Shown: piece after piece, positions 1-9,487 of the stretch
How positions within the stretch are numbered: the stretch's first letter is position 1
How the letters are laid out: each line of letters starts with the position of its first letter
Origin: Croceicoccus marinus
GTDB lineage: Bacteria > Pseudomonadota > Alphaproteobacteria > Sphingomonadales > Sphingomonadaceae
Direction: 5' to 3'
Length of the DNA stretch: 64,000 nt
Assembly (NCBI RefSeq): GCF_001661675.2
Contig: NZ_CP019602.1
Span: 62,001 to 126,000 of the forward strand
Notes under the pieces: generated by a model
Database searches by the model: none
Told to the model about the DNA's origin: nothing
Seen by the model: the letters and a program-made list of their open reading frames with translations, nothing else
Position numbers and translations under genes: made by a program

Positions 1-395
1 GCGACGGCGACGTGGCCGGCGTGATCGCGACCACCAACCCCGAGACCACGATCGACATCTACATGGGTTCGGGCGGCGCGCCCGAGGGTGTGCTGGCCTG
101 CGCCGCGCTGCGCTGCGTGGGCGGCCAGTTCCAGGGCAAGCTGCTGTTCCGCAACGATGACGAACGCGCCCGCGCAGCCAAGTGGGGCATCGAGGATCTC
201 GACAAGATCTACAGCCTGCGCGACCTGGCCAAGGGCGATTGCATCTTCGCCGCGACCGGCGTGACCGACGGATCGCTGCTGGCGGGCGTGAAGCACCTGA
301 AGGGCGGGCGGATGACCACCGATTCGGTGGTGATGCGCGCCTCGTCCCGCACGGTGCGCTGGATCAAGGGCGAGCATCAGCGCGAGCCGGTCTGA
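1..395 (+). CDS. glpX: class II fructose-1,6-bisphosphatase, C-terminal part
   Basis: This is the last 130 codons of a gene that begins before the window; the reading frame is open from base 3. The enzyme removes the 1-phosphate from fructose 1,6-bisphosphate in gluconeogenesis in the cytoplasm. The segments GDVAGVIATT, GSGGAPEGVLA and TGVTDGSLL match the conserved C-terminal half of the GlpX/lithium-sensitive phosphatase family. The gene ends at TGA 393-395 and is followed by a strong hairpin terminator, so it is the last gene of its operon. Confidence 0.93.
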   Translation, partial: DGDVAGVIATTNPETTIDIYMGSGGAPEGVLACAALRCVGGQFQGKLLFRNDDERARAAKWGIEDLDKIYSLRDLAKGDCIFAATGVTDGSLLAGVKHLKGGRMTTDSVVMRASSRTVRWIKGEHQREPV

Positions 396-416
396 TCCGG
401 ATTGGCCGCTCTTTCG

Positions 417-450
417 CAAGGCCCGCGCGGATCGTCCGCGCGGGCCTTTG
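417..450 (+). terminator. Rho-independent terminator after glpX
   Basis: A 14-bp perfect stem (AAGGCCCGCGCGGA with its complement) around a TCG loop is followed by TTTGCATTTT. It lies 22 bases past the glpX stop and insulates prs. Confidence 0.85.
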
Positions 451-620
451 CATTTTCGCCGGCGCCGCGCCCGACGCGGGCGTGCAATACGCCTTTTGCG
501 CCAGCACGATTGTTGCAATCGCGCGACTCCCCGTTAAGGCCCCGTAGCGAGGAACGCCCTGGCAGGGCCATCGGCCGACTCCCAGAAACCGAACCTGCCC
601 GCCGTGTTGAGGAACGACGA

Positions 621-1556
621 ATGAAGATCATGTCCGGCAATGCCAACCTGCCGCTTGCCCGCGCCATCGCCGGCTATCTCGAAGTGCCGATGACCGACGC
701 CAGCGTGCGCCGCTTCGCCGACGAGGAGATCTTCATCGAGATCCACGAGAACGTGCGCGGCGAGGACGTGTTCATCGTCCAGTCGACCAGCTTTCCCGCC
801 AATGACAATCTGATGGAACTGCTGATCGGCATCGACGCGCTGAAGCGCGCGTCGGCCAAGCGGATCACCGCCGTGGTGCCCTATTTCGGCTATGCCAGGC
901 AGGACCGGAAGCCCGGCCCGCGCACCCCGATCTCGGCCAAGCTGGTCGCGAACCTGATTACCGAGGCGGGGGCCGACCGGGTGCTGGCGGTTGATCTGCA
1001 CGCGGGGCAGATCCAGGGCTTCTTCGATATTCCCACCGACAATCTCTACGCCGCCCCCGCGATGGCGGCGGATATCCAGGCGCGATACGGCGACCAGGAC
1101 CTGATGGTCGTGTCGCCTGACGTGGGCGGCGTGGTGCGTGCCCGCGCGCTGGCCAAGCGGCTGGACAATGCGCCGCTGGCCATCGTCGACAAGCGCCGCG
1201 ACCGGCCCGGCGAATCCGAAGTGATGAACATCATCGGCGAGGTCGAGGGACGCCACTGCATCCTGATCGACGACATCATCGATTCGGGCGGCACCCTGTG
1301 CAATGCCGCGCAGGCGCTGCTGGATGCGGGCGCCAAGAGCGTCGCGGCCTATATCACCCATGGCGTGCTGTCGGGCGCGGCGGTGGCGCGGGTCGAGAAA
1401 TCCGTGCTGAAGGAGCTGGTCATCACCGACACGATCCAGGCGACCGACGCCGCGCGCGACAGCGGTTCGATCCGCATCCTGTCGATCGCGACGCTGATCG
1501 GCGAGGCGATCCGCCGCATCGCGGACGAGAGCTCCGTCAGCTCGCTGTTCGATTGA
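621..1556 (+). CDS. prs: ribose-phosphate pyrophosphokinase
   Basis: The 311-aa product makes PRPP from ribose 5-phosphate and ATP, supplying nucleotide, histidine and NAD synthesis. The ATG at 621 ([13 protein letters not shown]) was chosen over an upstream ATG because it follows a GAGG ribosome site and gives the usual family length of about 310-320 residues. The flexible-loop region [13 protein letters not shown], the [11 protein letters not shown] segment near residue 125, [11 protein letters not shown] and the PRPP-binding loop [10 protein letters not shown] near residue 217 are all present. Its stop overlaps the start of hisN (TGATG), indicating coupled translation. Confidence 0.97.
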   Translation: MKIMSGNANLPLARAIAGYLEVPMTDASVRRFADEEIFIEIHENVRGEDVFIVQSTSFPANDNLMELLIGIDALKRASAKRITAVVPYFGYARQDRKPGPRTPISAKLVANLITEAGADRVLAVDLHAGQIQGFFDIPTDNLYAAPAMAADIQARYGDQDLMVVSPDVGGVVRARALAKRLDNAPLAIVDKRRDRPGESEVMNIIGEVEGRHCILIDDIIDSGGTLCNAAQALLDAGAKSVAAYITHGVLSGAAVARVEKSVLKELVITDTIQATDAARDSGSIRILSIATLIGEAIRRIADESSVSSLFD

Positions 1557-2338
1557 TGAGGCTGACCGACGATATCGCGCTGGCCCAGCGGCTGGCCGAC
1601 GCGGCGGGCGCGGCGATCCGCCCGCATTTCCGCACCGCGCTGGAATCGGACCGCAAGGGCGATGCCTCGCCCGTGACGATTGCCGACCGCGAGGCGGAGC
1701 AGGCGATGCGCGCGATCCTGGCGGCCGAGCGGCCCGGGGACGGCATCATCGGCGAGGAATTCGGCAGCGAGCGCGCAGGCGCCAGCCGCCAATGGGTGCT
1801 GGACCCCATCGACGGGACCGCGGGTTTCCTGGCGGGCCGCGCGATCTTCGGCACGCTGATCGCGCTGATGGTCGATGGCTGGCCGCTGATCGGGGTGATC
1901 GACCAGCCGATCGCGGGCGAACGCTGGGTGGGCGGCTCGGGCCTGCCGACATTGCTCAATGGCGCGCCCGTGCGCTGCCGCCCCTGCGCCAGGCTGGACG
2001 AGGCGACGCTGGCCACCACCGGGCCGCATTATTTCGACGATCACGACGGCGAACATTTCATGGCGCTGGCCGCACAGACGGATCACAAGCGCATGGTGAT
2101 GGGCGGCGATTGCTATAATTACGCCATGCTCGCCAGCGGCCATCTCGACATCGTGGCCGAGGCGGGGCTGAAGCTGTATGATTATGCCGCGCTGATCCCC
2201 GTGGTCGAAGGCGCGGGCGGGATGATGACCGACTGGAACGGCGACCCGCTGAACGCGGACAGCGACGGACACGTGCTGGCGGTCGGCGACAGCGCCCGGC
2301 TCGAGGACGTGATCGAGGCCTTGGCCTGCGACCACTAA
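1556..2338 (+). CDS. hisN: inositol monophosphatase family protein, probable histidinol-phosphatase
   Basis: A 260-aa Mg-dependent phosphatase of the inositol monophosphatase fold. The metal site is visible as GEEFGS (near residue 66) and WVLDPIDGT (residues 80-88), and the second signature lies in DIVAEAGLKLYDYAAL near the C-terminus. The pattern GTAGFLAGRAIFGTLIAL resembles the HisN-type histidinol-phosphatases of actinobacteria and alphaproteobacteria, which fits its position behind prs, since PRPP feeds histidine synthesis. Activity on inositol phosphate or another substrate cannot be excluded. The coding end lies in a 15-bp tandem repeat. Confidence 0.8.
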   Translation: MRLTDDIALAQRLADAAGAAIRPHFRTALESDRKGDASPVTIADREAEQAMRAILAAERPGDGIIGEEFGSERAGASRQWVLDPIDGTAGFLAGRAIFGTLIALMVDGWPLIGVIDQPIAGERWVGGSGLPTLLNGAPVRCRPCARLDEATLATTGPHYFDDHDGEHFMALAAQTDHKRMVMGGDCYNYAMLASGHLDIVAEAGLKLYDYAALIPVVEGAGGMMTDWNGDPLNADSDGHVLAVGDSARLEDVIEALACDH

Positions 2339-2368
2339 GCCTGCGACCACTAGGCCTGCGACCACTAG
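2324..2368. repeat. three tandem copies of a 15-bp unit at the hisN 3' end
   Basis: The unit GCCTGCGACCACTAR occurs at 2324-2338, 2339-2353 and 2354-2368. Each copy ends in a stop codon in the hisN frame (TAA, TAG, TAG), so hisN stops in the first. The last copy abuts the ribosome site of the next gene. Confidence 0.95.
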
Positions 2369-2380
2369 AGGAGCGCTGTC

Positions 2381-2806
2381 ATCGCGGACCGGCTGTTTGT
2401 CTACGGCACGCTGCTGCTAGCGACAGATACGCCGATGGCGCGCTGGCTCGCGCCCCGGTTGGGGAATGGACGGGCTGCCACCATCAGCGGGCGGCTGGCC
2501 GCGATCCCTGCGCGGGGCGGGTATTTCCCGGCCCTGCTGCCGGCACCGGACCATCGGCGCGTCATCGGCATGGTGTTCGATGCCGCGCTTTCGCCTGACG
2601 ACTGGCGCACGCTCGACATCTATGAAGGCCGCGAATATCGGCGCGATACGGCGTGGGTATCCGGGCCCGGAGGACGCAGGCGCGCGTTCTGCTATCGCTG
2701 GGTCTCCGCGCTGCCCCCGGCCGCGCGATCGATCGGCGGGGACTTCGGCGCCTGGCTGTCGCGCCACCGGTTGGCTGCTTTCGGCGCAGTTCGGCGCGAG
2801 ATTTAG
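2381..2806 (+). CDS. gamma-glutamylcyclotransferase-like (AIG2 family) protein with no standard start codon
   Basis: The frame encodes IADRLFVYGTLLL and continues 141 residues to TAG 2804-2806. LFVYGTLL is the N-terminal substrate-binding motif of the AIG2/GGCT fold, and DIYEGREYRRD fits the later conserved block. The frame is open only from 2369 and has no ATG, GTG or TTG before the motif. The first such codon, ATG 2435, lies after the motif and would remove it. AGGAG at 2369-2373 is spaced 7 bases from ATC 2381, where a start is expected. Either ATC (AUC) is used as a rare start, or a start codon was lost. The substrate is unknown. Confidence 0.65.
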   Translation: MADRLFVYGTLLLATDTPMARWLAPRLGNGRAATISGRLAAIPARGGYFPALLPAPDHRRVIGMVFDAALSPDDWRTLDIYEGREYRRDTAWVSGPGGRRRAFCYRWVSALPPAARSIGGDFGAWLSRHRLAAFGAVRREI

Positions 2807-2884
2807 CGAAAAATTTACCGCTTCGTGACACGCTTCGACGTGTTTGAGCACAGCTTTTACGCATTTGCAGCACGAGTGGGGATC

Positions 2885-3088
2885 ATGCTCTCATTCCTCA
2901 AGGCCATTCCATTCGGGATTTTCATGAGCTGGATCCTCTCGCTCTTCATGGGCAATGGGGGAACGAGCGGCGGGGTGCTGGCGGTGCACCGTGCCCATAT
3001 CCTCGACATGTCGTTCTATTGGAGCTGGCCTTTGTTCTTCGCGGGGCTGGCGCTGACCTGGGCGCTGCTGCTGATGATGGACGCCTGA
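2885..3088 (+). CDS. small two-helix membrane protein of unknown function
   Basis: A 67-aa protein (MLSFLKAIPFGIFMSW at its start). Two hydrophobic segments, about residues 5-21 and 44-66, suggest two membrane helices. The ATG at 2885 is preferred over an in-frame one at 2825 because it is preceded by GAGTGGGG and begins directly with the first helix. It stands alone between the AIG2-like gene and rpmI. I do not recognise a named family. Confidence 0.6.
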   Translation: MLSFLKAIPFGIFMSWILSLFMGNGGTSGGVLAVHRAHILDMSFYWSWPLFFAGLALTWALLLMMDA

Positions 3089-3218
3089 ACGCCGCGGCGC
3101 TTGCAAAACCGGCGGCACGCGTTTAAGCGCGCGCCTTCACCGACACGAGATTCGATGATCGGCCTGGCGAAAAGGGCTGCCAGGGCTGGTTGAGCGTGTC
3201 CCTTTGAAGGAGACGAAA

Positions 3219-3422
3219 ATGCCCAAGCTGAAGACGAAGAGCGGCGTGAAGAAGCGCTTCAAGCTCACCGCGACCGGCAAGGTCAAGCATGGCGTGGCCG
3301 GCAAGCGCCACCGCCTCATCAGCCATAACGGCAAATATATCCGCCAGAACCGCGGCACCACTGTGATCTCCGACGCTGATGCGAAGACGATCAAGAAGTG
3401 GGCGCCCTACGGGCTGAATTGA
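3219..3422 (+). CDS. rpmI: 50S ribosomal protein L35
   Basis: The 67-aa basic protein begins [15 protein letters not shown], the family signature, and keeps KRHRLISH in the middle. GAAGGAG at 3206-3212 selects the ATG at 3219 over an upstream in-frame codon. It is cotranscribed with rplT 14 bases downstream. infC, often first in this operon, is not adjacent here. Confidence 0.97.
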   Translation: MPKLKTKSGVKKRFKLTATGKVKHGVAGKRHRLISHNGKYIRQNRGTTVISDADAKTIKKWAPYGLN

Positions 3423-3436
3423 GGAGGTAACGAACC

Positions 3437-3796
3437 ATGGCACGTGTCAAAAGGGGTGTTACCACCCGCGCCAAGCACAAGCGTCTTCTGGAACAGGCCA
3501 AGGGCTACCGCGGCCGCCGGAAGAACACCATCCGCGTCGCTCGCCAGGCTGTCGAGAAGGCCGGGCAGTACGCCTATCGCGACCGCAAGGTTAAGAAGCG
3601 CAACTTCCGCGCCCTGTGGATCCAGCGCATCAACGCCGCGGTCCGCGAGGAAGGCCTGACCTATTCGCAGTTCATGCACGGCGTGAAGCTTGCCGGGATC
3701 GAGCTGGACCGCAAGGTCATGGCCGATCTGGCGATGAACGAGGGCGCAGCCTTCGGTGCGATCATCGCGCAGGCCAAGAAGGCGCTTCCCGCCTGA
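3437..3796 (+). CDS. rplT: 50S ribosomal protein L20
   Basis: The 119-aa product starts [18 protein letters not shown] and contains [10 protein letters not shown] and [11 protein letters not shown], diagnostic for L20, an early 23S rRNA-binding assembly protein. GAGGAGGT just before the ATG is a near-perfect ribosome site. A terminator follows 50 bases after the stop. Confidence 0.98.
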   Translation: MARVKRGVTTRAKHKRLLEQAKGYRGRRKNTIRVARQAVEKAGQYAYRDRKVKKRNFRALWIQRINAAVREEGLTYSQFMHGVKLAGIELDRKVMADLAMNEGAAFGAIIAQAKKALPA

Positions 3797-3846
3797 CAGG
3801 CATGATGCCGGGCGATCCGTTTCGCCCGGCCACCAGCTGACAATCG

Positions 3847-3884
3847 AAAGGCCCGGACCGGCATATGCCGTCCGGGCCTTTTCG
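3847..3884 (+). terminator. Rho-independent terminator after rplT
   Basis: AAAGGCCCGGA and TCCGGGCCTTTT form an 11-bp stem enclosing the self-complementary CGGCATATGCCG with one bulged C. The run of T follows directly. Confidence 0.85.
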
Positions 3885-4251
3885 TGTCTGAAGCTGGTGT
3901 CCGGCTTTGGGTGGGGAGTTCGCTGGCGGCCAGGTCCCCCAACCCGGCTCGCCAGCTTCCGAGCGGCGACCGACAAATTCCGGTCGCTTTGATCGGATCG
4001 ACTTATGCTGCTTTGCGGTGAAGCGTGCAATGTCCGCGAGCGGCAAACCGGCTGTTGCGCCATTTTCGAACAGCCATTGTCACCATTGCCAAAATTGTCA
4101 GTAGTTAATTTCCTAACAAAAGTGCGGCTGGCACCCCGGTTTTTCGCGACTCGGCGGGCGGGCGGGCGTTGCCCTTTTACAGGCGCCGTCCTAGAGAGCG
4201 CCCTTCATCCCGAACACCACTCGAATCTGCGAAGTGACGCCAACCGAGATC
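3885..4251. other. intergenic region before pheS
   Basis: About 365 bases without a supported gene. The stretch 4080-4130 is noticeably A+T-rich and probably holds the pheS promoter, but no clear -35/-10 pair stands out and I see no leader peptide or attenuator. Confidence 0.5.
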
Positions 4252-5373
4252 ATGGCAATCACCGATACCGATAGTCTGCGCGCCGAGGCACTGGCGCAGG
4301 TCGAACAGGCCGGCACGCTCGACGCGCTGGAAGCGGCGCGCGTCGCCTTTCTGGGCAAGCAGGGCAGCATTGCGCTGCTGCTGAAGACATTGGGCAAGAT
4401 GAGCCCTGACGAGCGTCAGGTCGCCGGCCCCGCCTTCAACGGGCTGCGCGCCGAGGTGACCGATGCGATCGCGGCGCGCAAGGCGGTGCTGGAAGCAGCG
4501 GCGCTGGATGCAAAGCTGGCGGGCGAGACGATCGACCTGTCGCTGCCCGCGCCCGAATCGCCGATCGGCAGCGTGCATCCCGTCAGCCAGGTGATGGATG
4601 AGCTGGCCGAGATCTTCGCCGACCTGGGTTTCGCCGTCGCCACCGGGCCCGAGATCGAGGACGACTGGCACAATTTCACCGCGCTCAACATGCCGGAAAG
4701 CCATCCGGCGCGCGCGATGCATGACACGTTCTATTTCCCCGATGCCGACGCCGAGGGGCGCTCAATGCTGCTGCGCACGCATACCTCGCCGGTGCAGATC
4801 CGCACGATGCTGCAAGAAGGCGCTCCGCTGCGCGTGATCGCGCCGGGCCGCGTCTATCGCAGCGATTCGGATGCGACGCACACGCCGATGTTCCACCAGA
4901 TCGAGGGGCTGGTGATCGACAAGGGCATCCATCTCGGCCATCTTAAATGGACGCTGGAGACCTTCCTGAAGGCGTTCTTCGAGCGCGACGACATCGTCCT
5001 GCGCCTGCGCCCCAGCTATTTCCCCTTCACCGAGCCTTCGGTCGAGGTCGATGTGGGCTATTCGGTCGAGAAAGGCCCCAATAATACCTCCAGGCGCGTG
5101 GTCGGCGGGTCGGGCGACGATGACGGGCATGCCTGGATGGAAGTGCTGGGCAGCGGCATGGTCAATCGCCGCGTGATTGAATTCGGCGGGCTGGATCCCG
5201 ACGAATGGCAGGGCTTTGCTTTCGGCACCGGCGTCGACCGGCTGGCCATGCTGAAATACGGGATGGACGATCTGCGCGCGTTCTTCGACGGCGACCTGCG
5301 CTGGCTGAAGCACTACGGTTTCGCCGCGCTCGACGTGCCGACCCTCTCGGCCGGTGTGGGAGTGGGCGCATGA
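4252..5373 (+). CDS. pheS: phenylalanine-tRNA ligase alpha subunit
   Basis: The 373-aa catalytic subunit charges tRNA-Phe as an alpha2-beta2 enzyme. The N-terminal coiled coil (about residues 1-90) is followed by the class II core: motif 2 in [18 protein letters not shown] and motif 3 in [17 protein letters not shown] 4252 ([13 protein letters not shown]) is favoured; an in-frame GTG lies 18 bases upstream. It is a little longer than many PheS because of a C-terminal tail. Its stop overlaps the pheT start (ATGA). Confidence 0.97.
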   Translation: MAITDTDSLRAEALAQVEQAGTLDALEAARVAFLGKQGSIALLLKTLGKMSPDERQVAGPAFNGLRAEVTDAIAARKAVLEAAALDAKLAGETIDLSLPAPESPIGSVHPVSQVMDELAEIFADLGFAVATGPEIEDDWHNFTALNMPESHPARAMHDTFYFPDADAEGRSMLLRTHTSPVQIRTMLQEGAPLRVIAPGRVYRSDSDATHTPMFHQIEGLVIDKGIHLGHLKWTLETFLKAFFERDDIVLRLRPSYFPFTEPSVEVDVGYSVEKGPNNTSRRVVGGSGDDDGHAWMEVLGSGMVNRRVIEFGGLDPDEWQGFAFGTGVDRLAMLKYGMDDLRAFFDGDLRWLKHYGFAALDVPTLSAGVGVGA

Positions 5374-7799
5374 AGTTCTCGCTCTCATGGCTGAAGGACC
5401 ACCTCGATACCGGGGCAAGCGCCGGCGAGATCGCGGCCAAGCTCAACGAGATCGGGCTTGAGCTGGAAGGCCTGGAGAACCCGGCCGAGGCGCTGGCGGG
5501 CTTTCGCGTGGCCAAGGTGCTGACCGCGGCCAAACATCCCGATGCGGACAAGCTGCAGGTGCTGACCGTCGACACCGGGGAAGGCGATCCGCTGACCGTG
5601 GTGTGCGGCGCGCCCAATGCGCGGGCCGGGCTGGTCGGCGTGCTGGGCCTGCCCGGTGCGGTGGTGCCGTCGAACGGCATGGAGATGAAGAAGGCGGCGA
5701 TCCGCGGCGTCGAATCGAACGGCATGATGTGTTCGGCGCGCGAGCTGGACCTGTCGGACGAGCACGAGGGCATCATCGAGCTGCCCGAAGATGCGCCGGT
5801 GGGCCAAGATTACGCGGCCTATGCCGAACTGGACGATCCGGTGTTCGACGTGGCGATCACGCCGAACCGGCCCGACTGCATGGGCGTCTATGGCATCGCC
5901 CGCGATCTGGCGGCGGCGGGGCTGGGCACGCTGAAGCCCGTGGCCGACCGGGTGCACGAGGGCAGTTTTCCTTGCCCGGTGCAGATCGCGATCGAGGACA
6001 AGGAAGGCTGCCAGGCCTTTTTCGGACGCGCCATTCGCGGCCTGACCAATGGGGACAGCCCCGCGTGGATGCAGGCGCAGCTGAAGTCGGCGGGCCAGCG
6101 GCCAATCTCGGCGCTGGTGGACATCACCAATTACGTGATGCTCACCTATGGTCGTCCGAGCCATGCATACGACATCGCGCAGCTGACCGGCACGCTGACC
6201 GCGCGCCGCGCCAAGGCCGGCGAGGGCGTGACCGCGCTGAACGAGAAGCATTACCTGCTCGACGACAGCATGACGGTGATCGCCGACGACGCGCAGGTGC
6301 ATGATATCGCGGGCATCATGGGCGGCGAGCATTCGGGCGTTTCGGACACGACCACCGACGTGCTGCTGGAAGTGGCGGCCTTCGATCCGGTGCGATTGGC
6401 GCAGACGGGGCGCGCGCTGAACCTGACCAGCGATGCGCGCAGCCGGTTCGAGCGCGGGATCGATCCCGCCTTCCTGGCGCCGGGTCTGGAACTGCTGACC
6501 GGCCTGATCCTCGACATTTGCGGCGGCGAGGCGAGCGAGGCGGTGCATGTCGGCGCGCCGCGTTCGGGCAGCGATGTCGTGCGTTACGAGCCTGCGATGG
6601 CCGAAACGCTGGGCGGCCTTGCCGTGCGCGAGGAGGAGCAGCGCGCGATCCTGAACGCCTTGGGGTTCGAGGTCGCGGCGATCGAGGAAGCGGGCAGGAG
6701 TCATTGGGCGGTAACCCCGCCCAGCTGGCGGCCCGATGTCGACGGCGCTGCCGACATCGTCGAGGAAGTGATCCGCATCAAGGGCCTCGATGCGATCCAG
6801 TCGGTTCCGCTGGATCGCGGCGCGGGCGTGGCCCAGAAGACCGCGACCCCGCTGCAGGTGCTGGAACGCAAGGCACGCCGTGCTGCGGCCAGCCGCGGGA
6901 TGCATGAGGCGGTGACATGGTCCTTCCTGCCCGCCGATCAGGCGTCCAGCTTTGCGGAAGAGGGGCACGAGCCCTGGACCCTGGCCAATCCGATCAGCGA
7001 GGATTTGAAAGTCATGCGTCCCTCGCTGCTGCCGGGCCTGCTTTCGGCCACGGCGCGCAACCAGGCGCGCGGCGCGGACAGCATTCGCCTGTTCGAGATC
7101 GGCCGCCGCTATCTGCGTGGGCACGGCGGCGCGAGCGACGAGCGGCTGACGCTGGGCCTTGTGCTGGCGGGCGAGAAGCGCGCGCGCGATTGGCAAAGCG
7201 GCAAGGCGGCGGCGTTCGATGCATTCGACGCCAAGGCCGAGGTCGAGGCGCTGCTGAGGGCGGCAGGCGCTCCGGTCGACAGGCTGATAGTGATGGGCGC
7301 TGATGACACTTGGGCAGGCAGCGCGTTCCATCCCGGACAGTCGGCCACGCTGCGGCTGGGACCGAAGAATGTGCTCGCGCGTTTCGGCACGATGCATCCT
7401 CTGGTCGCCAGGCAATTCGATATCGACGGGACAGTCGTCGCGGCCGAGATATTCCTCGACGCCGTTCCCGCGAAGAAGGGGGCTGCGGGCTTCACGCGCG
7501 CGGCCTTCGTGCCCCCCGCATTGCAGCCGGTGATGCGCGATTTCGCGTTTCTGGTTCCCGATACGCTGGCGGCAGGCGATCTGCTCAAGGCCGTGCGCGG
7601 CGCGGACAAGCAGGCGATCACCGACGCGCGCATCTTCGACGAATTCCGCGGTGCCGGCGTGCCCGAGGGGCAGAAGTCGCTGGCCGTTGAGATCGTGCTG
7701 CAGCCCGGCGATGCCAGCTTTACCGAAGCGGACCTGTCCGCGATTTCGGCAAGGGTGGTCGCGGCTGCCGAAAAGCTTGGGGCGTCCTTGCGCGGATGA
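5370..7799 (+). CDS. pheT: phenylalanine-tRNA ligase beta subunit
   Basis: The 809-aa subunit starts [12 protein letters not shown]. In order it shows the EMAP-type tRNA-binding domain (about residues 40-150, with [10 protein letters not shown]), the B3/B4 editing region, the B5 domain, the catalytic-like core, and the C-terminal anticodon-binding FDX-ACB domain ([10 protein letters not shown] onward, about 715-809). It overlaps pheS by 4 bases and the next gene by 4 bases. Confidence 0.97.
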   Translation: MKFSLSWLKDHLDTGASAGEIAAKLNEIGLELEGLENPAEALAGFRVAKVLTAAKHPDADKLQVLTVDTGEGDPLTVVCGAPNARAGLVGVLGLPGAVVPSNGMEMKKAAIRGVESNGMMCSARELDLSDEHEGIIELPEDAPVGQDYAAYAELDDPVFDVAITPNRPDCMGVYGIARDLAAAGLGTLKPVADRVHEGSFPCPVQIAIEDKEGCQAFFGRAIRGLTNGDSPAWMQAQLKSAGQRPISALVDITNYVMLTYGRPSHAYDIAQLTGTLTARRAKAGEGVTALNEKHYLLDDSMTVIADDAQVHDIAGIMGGEHSGVSDTTTDVLLEVAAFDPVRLAQTGRALNLTSDARSRFERGIDPAFLAPGLELLTGLILDICGGEASEAVHVGAPRSGSDVVRYEPAMAETLGGLAVREEEQRAILNALGFEVAAIEEAGRSHWAVTPPSWRPDVDGAADIVEEVIRIKGLDAIQSVPLDRGAGVAQKTATPLQVLERKARRAAASRGMHEAVTWSFLPADQASSFAEEGHEPWTLANPISEDLKVMRPSLLPGLLSATARNQARGADSIRLFEIGRRYLRGHGGASDERLTLGLVLAGEKRARDWQSGKAAAFDAFDAKAEVEALLRAAGAPVDRLIVMGADDTWAGSAFHPGQSATLRLGPKNVLARFGTMHPLVARQFDIDGTVVAAEIFLDAVPAKKGAAGFTRAAFVPPALQPVMRDFAFLVPDTLAAGDLLKAVRGADKQAITDARIFDEFRGAGVPEGQKSLAVEIVLQPGDASFTEADLSAISARVVAAAEKLGASLRG

Positions 7800-8725
7800 G
7801 CGAGACCGTCACCATACGATCCGAAGCGCTGACCGCGCGCATCGCGCTGACGGGGGCGGAGCTTGTCTCGCTTCACGATGCGAGCGGGGCGGAATGGATG
7901 ACCGATGGCGATCCCGCCGTGTGGGCTGGCCATGCGCCGATCCTGTTCCCCATCGTGGGCGAGCTGGCGGGCGGCAGCTATCGGCTGGATGGCAGCGAAT
8001 ATGCCTTGCCGCGCCACGGCTTTGCCCGCCGCCGCGAATTCGAGTTGGTCGAACACACCGGCAATAGCGCGGTGCTGAGGCTGGGCGACGATGCCGGGAC
8101 GCGGGCGGTCTGGCCGTTCTCCTTCGTGCTGGACCTGCGCTATGTGCTGCAGGGCGACGCGTTGACCATGACGGCGATCGTGACCAATCGCGGGCAGGAT
8201 GCCATGCCGTTCAGCATCGGCTTCCATCCCGGCTTCGCCTGGCCGCTGCCGAACGGCGGCGACAAGGCGAAGCACCGCATCATCTTCTCGGATTTCGAGG
8301 AAGGTCCGATCCGCCGCCTGGACGAGGACGGCCTGCTGCGCGCGTTCGAGGATACACCGGTCAAGAACCGCGTGCTGCGGCCCTATCCGGGGCTGTTCCA
8401 TGCCGATGCGCTGATCTGGGATCGCCTTTCCAGCCGCAGCCTGAGGTTCGAGGGTGAGACCGTGCAGCCGGAAGCGGGTTCGGACAAGAAGGAAGCGGCA
8501 GCGCCCGCCGCGCTTCAGATCGCCTTTCCCGATTGCCCGATGCTGGGCATATGGCAGAAGCCGGACGCCGATTTCCTGTGCCTCGAGCCATGGGCGGGCA
8601 TCGCCGATCCCGAAGGGTTCGACGGCAATCTGCGCGAGAAGCCAGGCATGATGGAACTGGCGGCGGGCGATTCGCGCCGTTTCGACGTGACCATCACGAT
8701 CTTTCCCGCCGAAGCTGGAGAATAG
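7796..8725 (+). CDS. aldose 1-epimerase family protein
   Basis: A 309-aa beta-sandwich mutarotase-like protein. GAELVSL near the N-terminus, the HGFARRREFEL block and GFHPGFAWPL are typical of the LacX/YeaD-like aldose epimerases, which interconvert anomers of free or phosphorylated sugars. WAGIADPEG near the end is a conserved family block. It starts inside the last codons of pheT (ATGA), so it is probably cotranscribed with the synthetase. The actual sugar is unknown. Confidence 0.85.
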   Translation: MSETVTIRSEALTARIALTGAELVSLHDASGAEWMTDGDPAVWAGHAPILFPIVGELAGGSYRLDGSEYALPRHGFARRREFELVEHTGNSAVLRLGDDAGTRAVWPFSFVLDLRYVLQGDALTMTAIVTNRGQDAMPFSIGFHPGFAWPLPNGGDKAKHRIIFSDFEEGPIRRLDEDGLLRAFEDTPVKNRVLRPYPGLFHADALIWDRLSSRSLRFEGETVQPEAGSDKKEAAAPAALQIAFPDCPMLGIWQKPDADFLCLEPWAGIADPEGFDGNLREKPGMMELAAGDSRRFDVTITIFPAEAGE

Positions 8726-9481
8726 ATGATGAAGACCGTCCTTGTGACCGGAGCGACCGCCGGTATCGGCGAAGCCTGTGCCCGCGCCTTTGCGAACGCC
8801 GGTTGGCGCGTGGTCGGCACCGGGCGCCGCGTGGAGCGGCTGCAGGCGCTGCAGGATGAGCTGGGCGCGGAGCGTTTCCAGCCCTGCGTGTTCGACATCC
8901 GCGACGAGGCTGCGCGCGACAAGGCGCTGGACGATCTGCCCGAGGCGTTCGGACAGATCGACTGCCTGGTGAACAATGCCGGGCTGGCGCTGGGAACCCA
9001 GCCGGCGCAGGACAGCGATCTGGACCAGTGGAAGGTTATGATCGACACCAATGTCACCGCGCTGGTGTCGCTGACCCGCAGGCTGCTGCCGATGCTGGTC
9101 GAGCGCAAGGGCGCGATCGTCAACCTGTCCTCGGTCGCGGCGAATTATCCCTATACGGGCGGTAACGTGTATGGCGGGACCAAGGCGTTCGTGCGCCAGT
9201 TCTCGCTGGGCCTGCGCAGCGACCTGCATGGCACGGGCGTGCGCGTGACCAGCATCGAGCCCGGCATGGTCGAGACCGAATTCACCGTGGTGCGCACCGG
9301 CGGCAGCCAGCAGGCGAGCGATGCGCTGTATGGCGGGGCCAATCCGATGACGGGCGGGGACATCGCCGAGACGATCCTGTGGGTGGCAAGCCTGCCCCCG
9401 CATCTCAACATCAATACGCTGGAACTGATGCCGGTAAGCCAGAGCTTTGCCGGGTTTCAGGTCGCGCGCGACGAAAAGTAG
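8726..9481 (+). CDS. SDR-family NADP-dependent oxidoreductase (YdfG-like)
   Basis: A 251-aa Rossmann-fold dehydrogenase. The cofactor motif TGATAGIG, the NNAG motif and the catalytic pair in YGGTKAF are visible, with an upstream catalytic Ser in NLSSVAAN. The C-terminal pattern GMVETEFTVVR and the length match YdfG-type 3-hydroxy acid/serine dehydrogenases. It begins immediately after the epimerase stop and lies 6 bases before prfC, so all three sit in one operon. Confidence 0.88.
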   Translation: MMKTVLVTGATAGIGEACARAFANAGWRVVGTGRRVERLQALQDELGAERFQPCVFDIRDEAARDKALDDLPEAFGQIDCLVNNAGLALGTQPAQDSDLDQWKVMIDTNVTALVSLTRRLLPMLVERKGAIVNLSSVAANYPYTGGNVYGGTKAFVRQFSLGLRSDLHGTGVRVTSIEPGMVETEFTVVRTGGSQQASDALYGGANPMTGGDIAETILWVASLPPHLNINTLELMPVSQSFAGFQVARDEK

Positions 9482-9487
9482 AACTTC

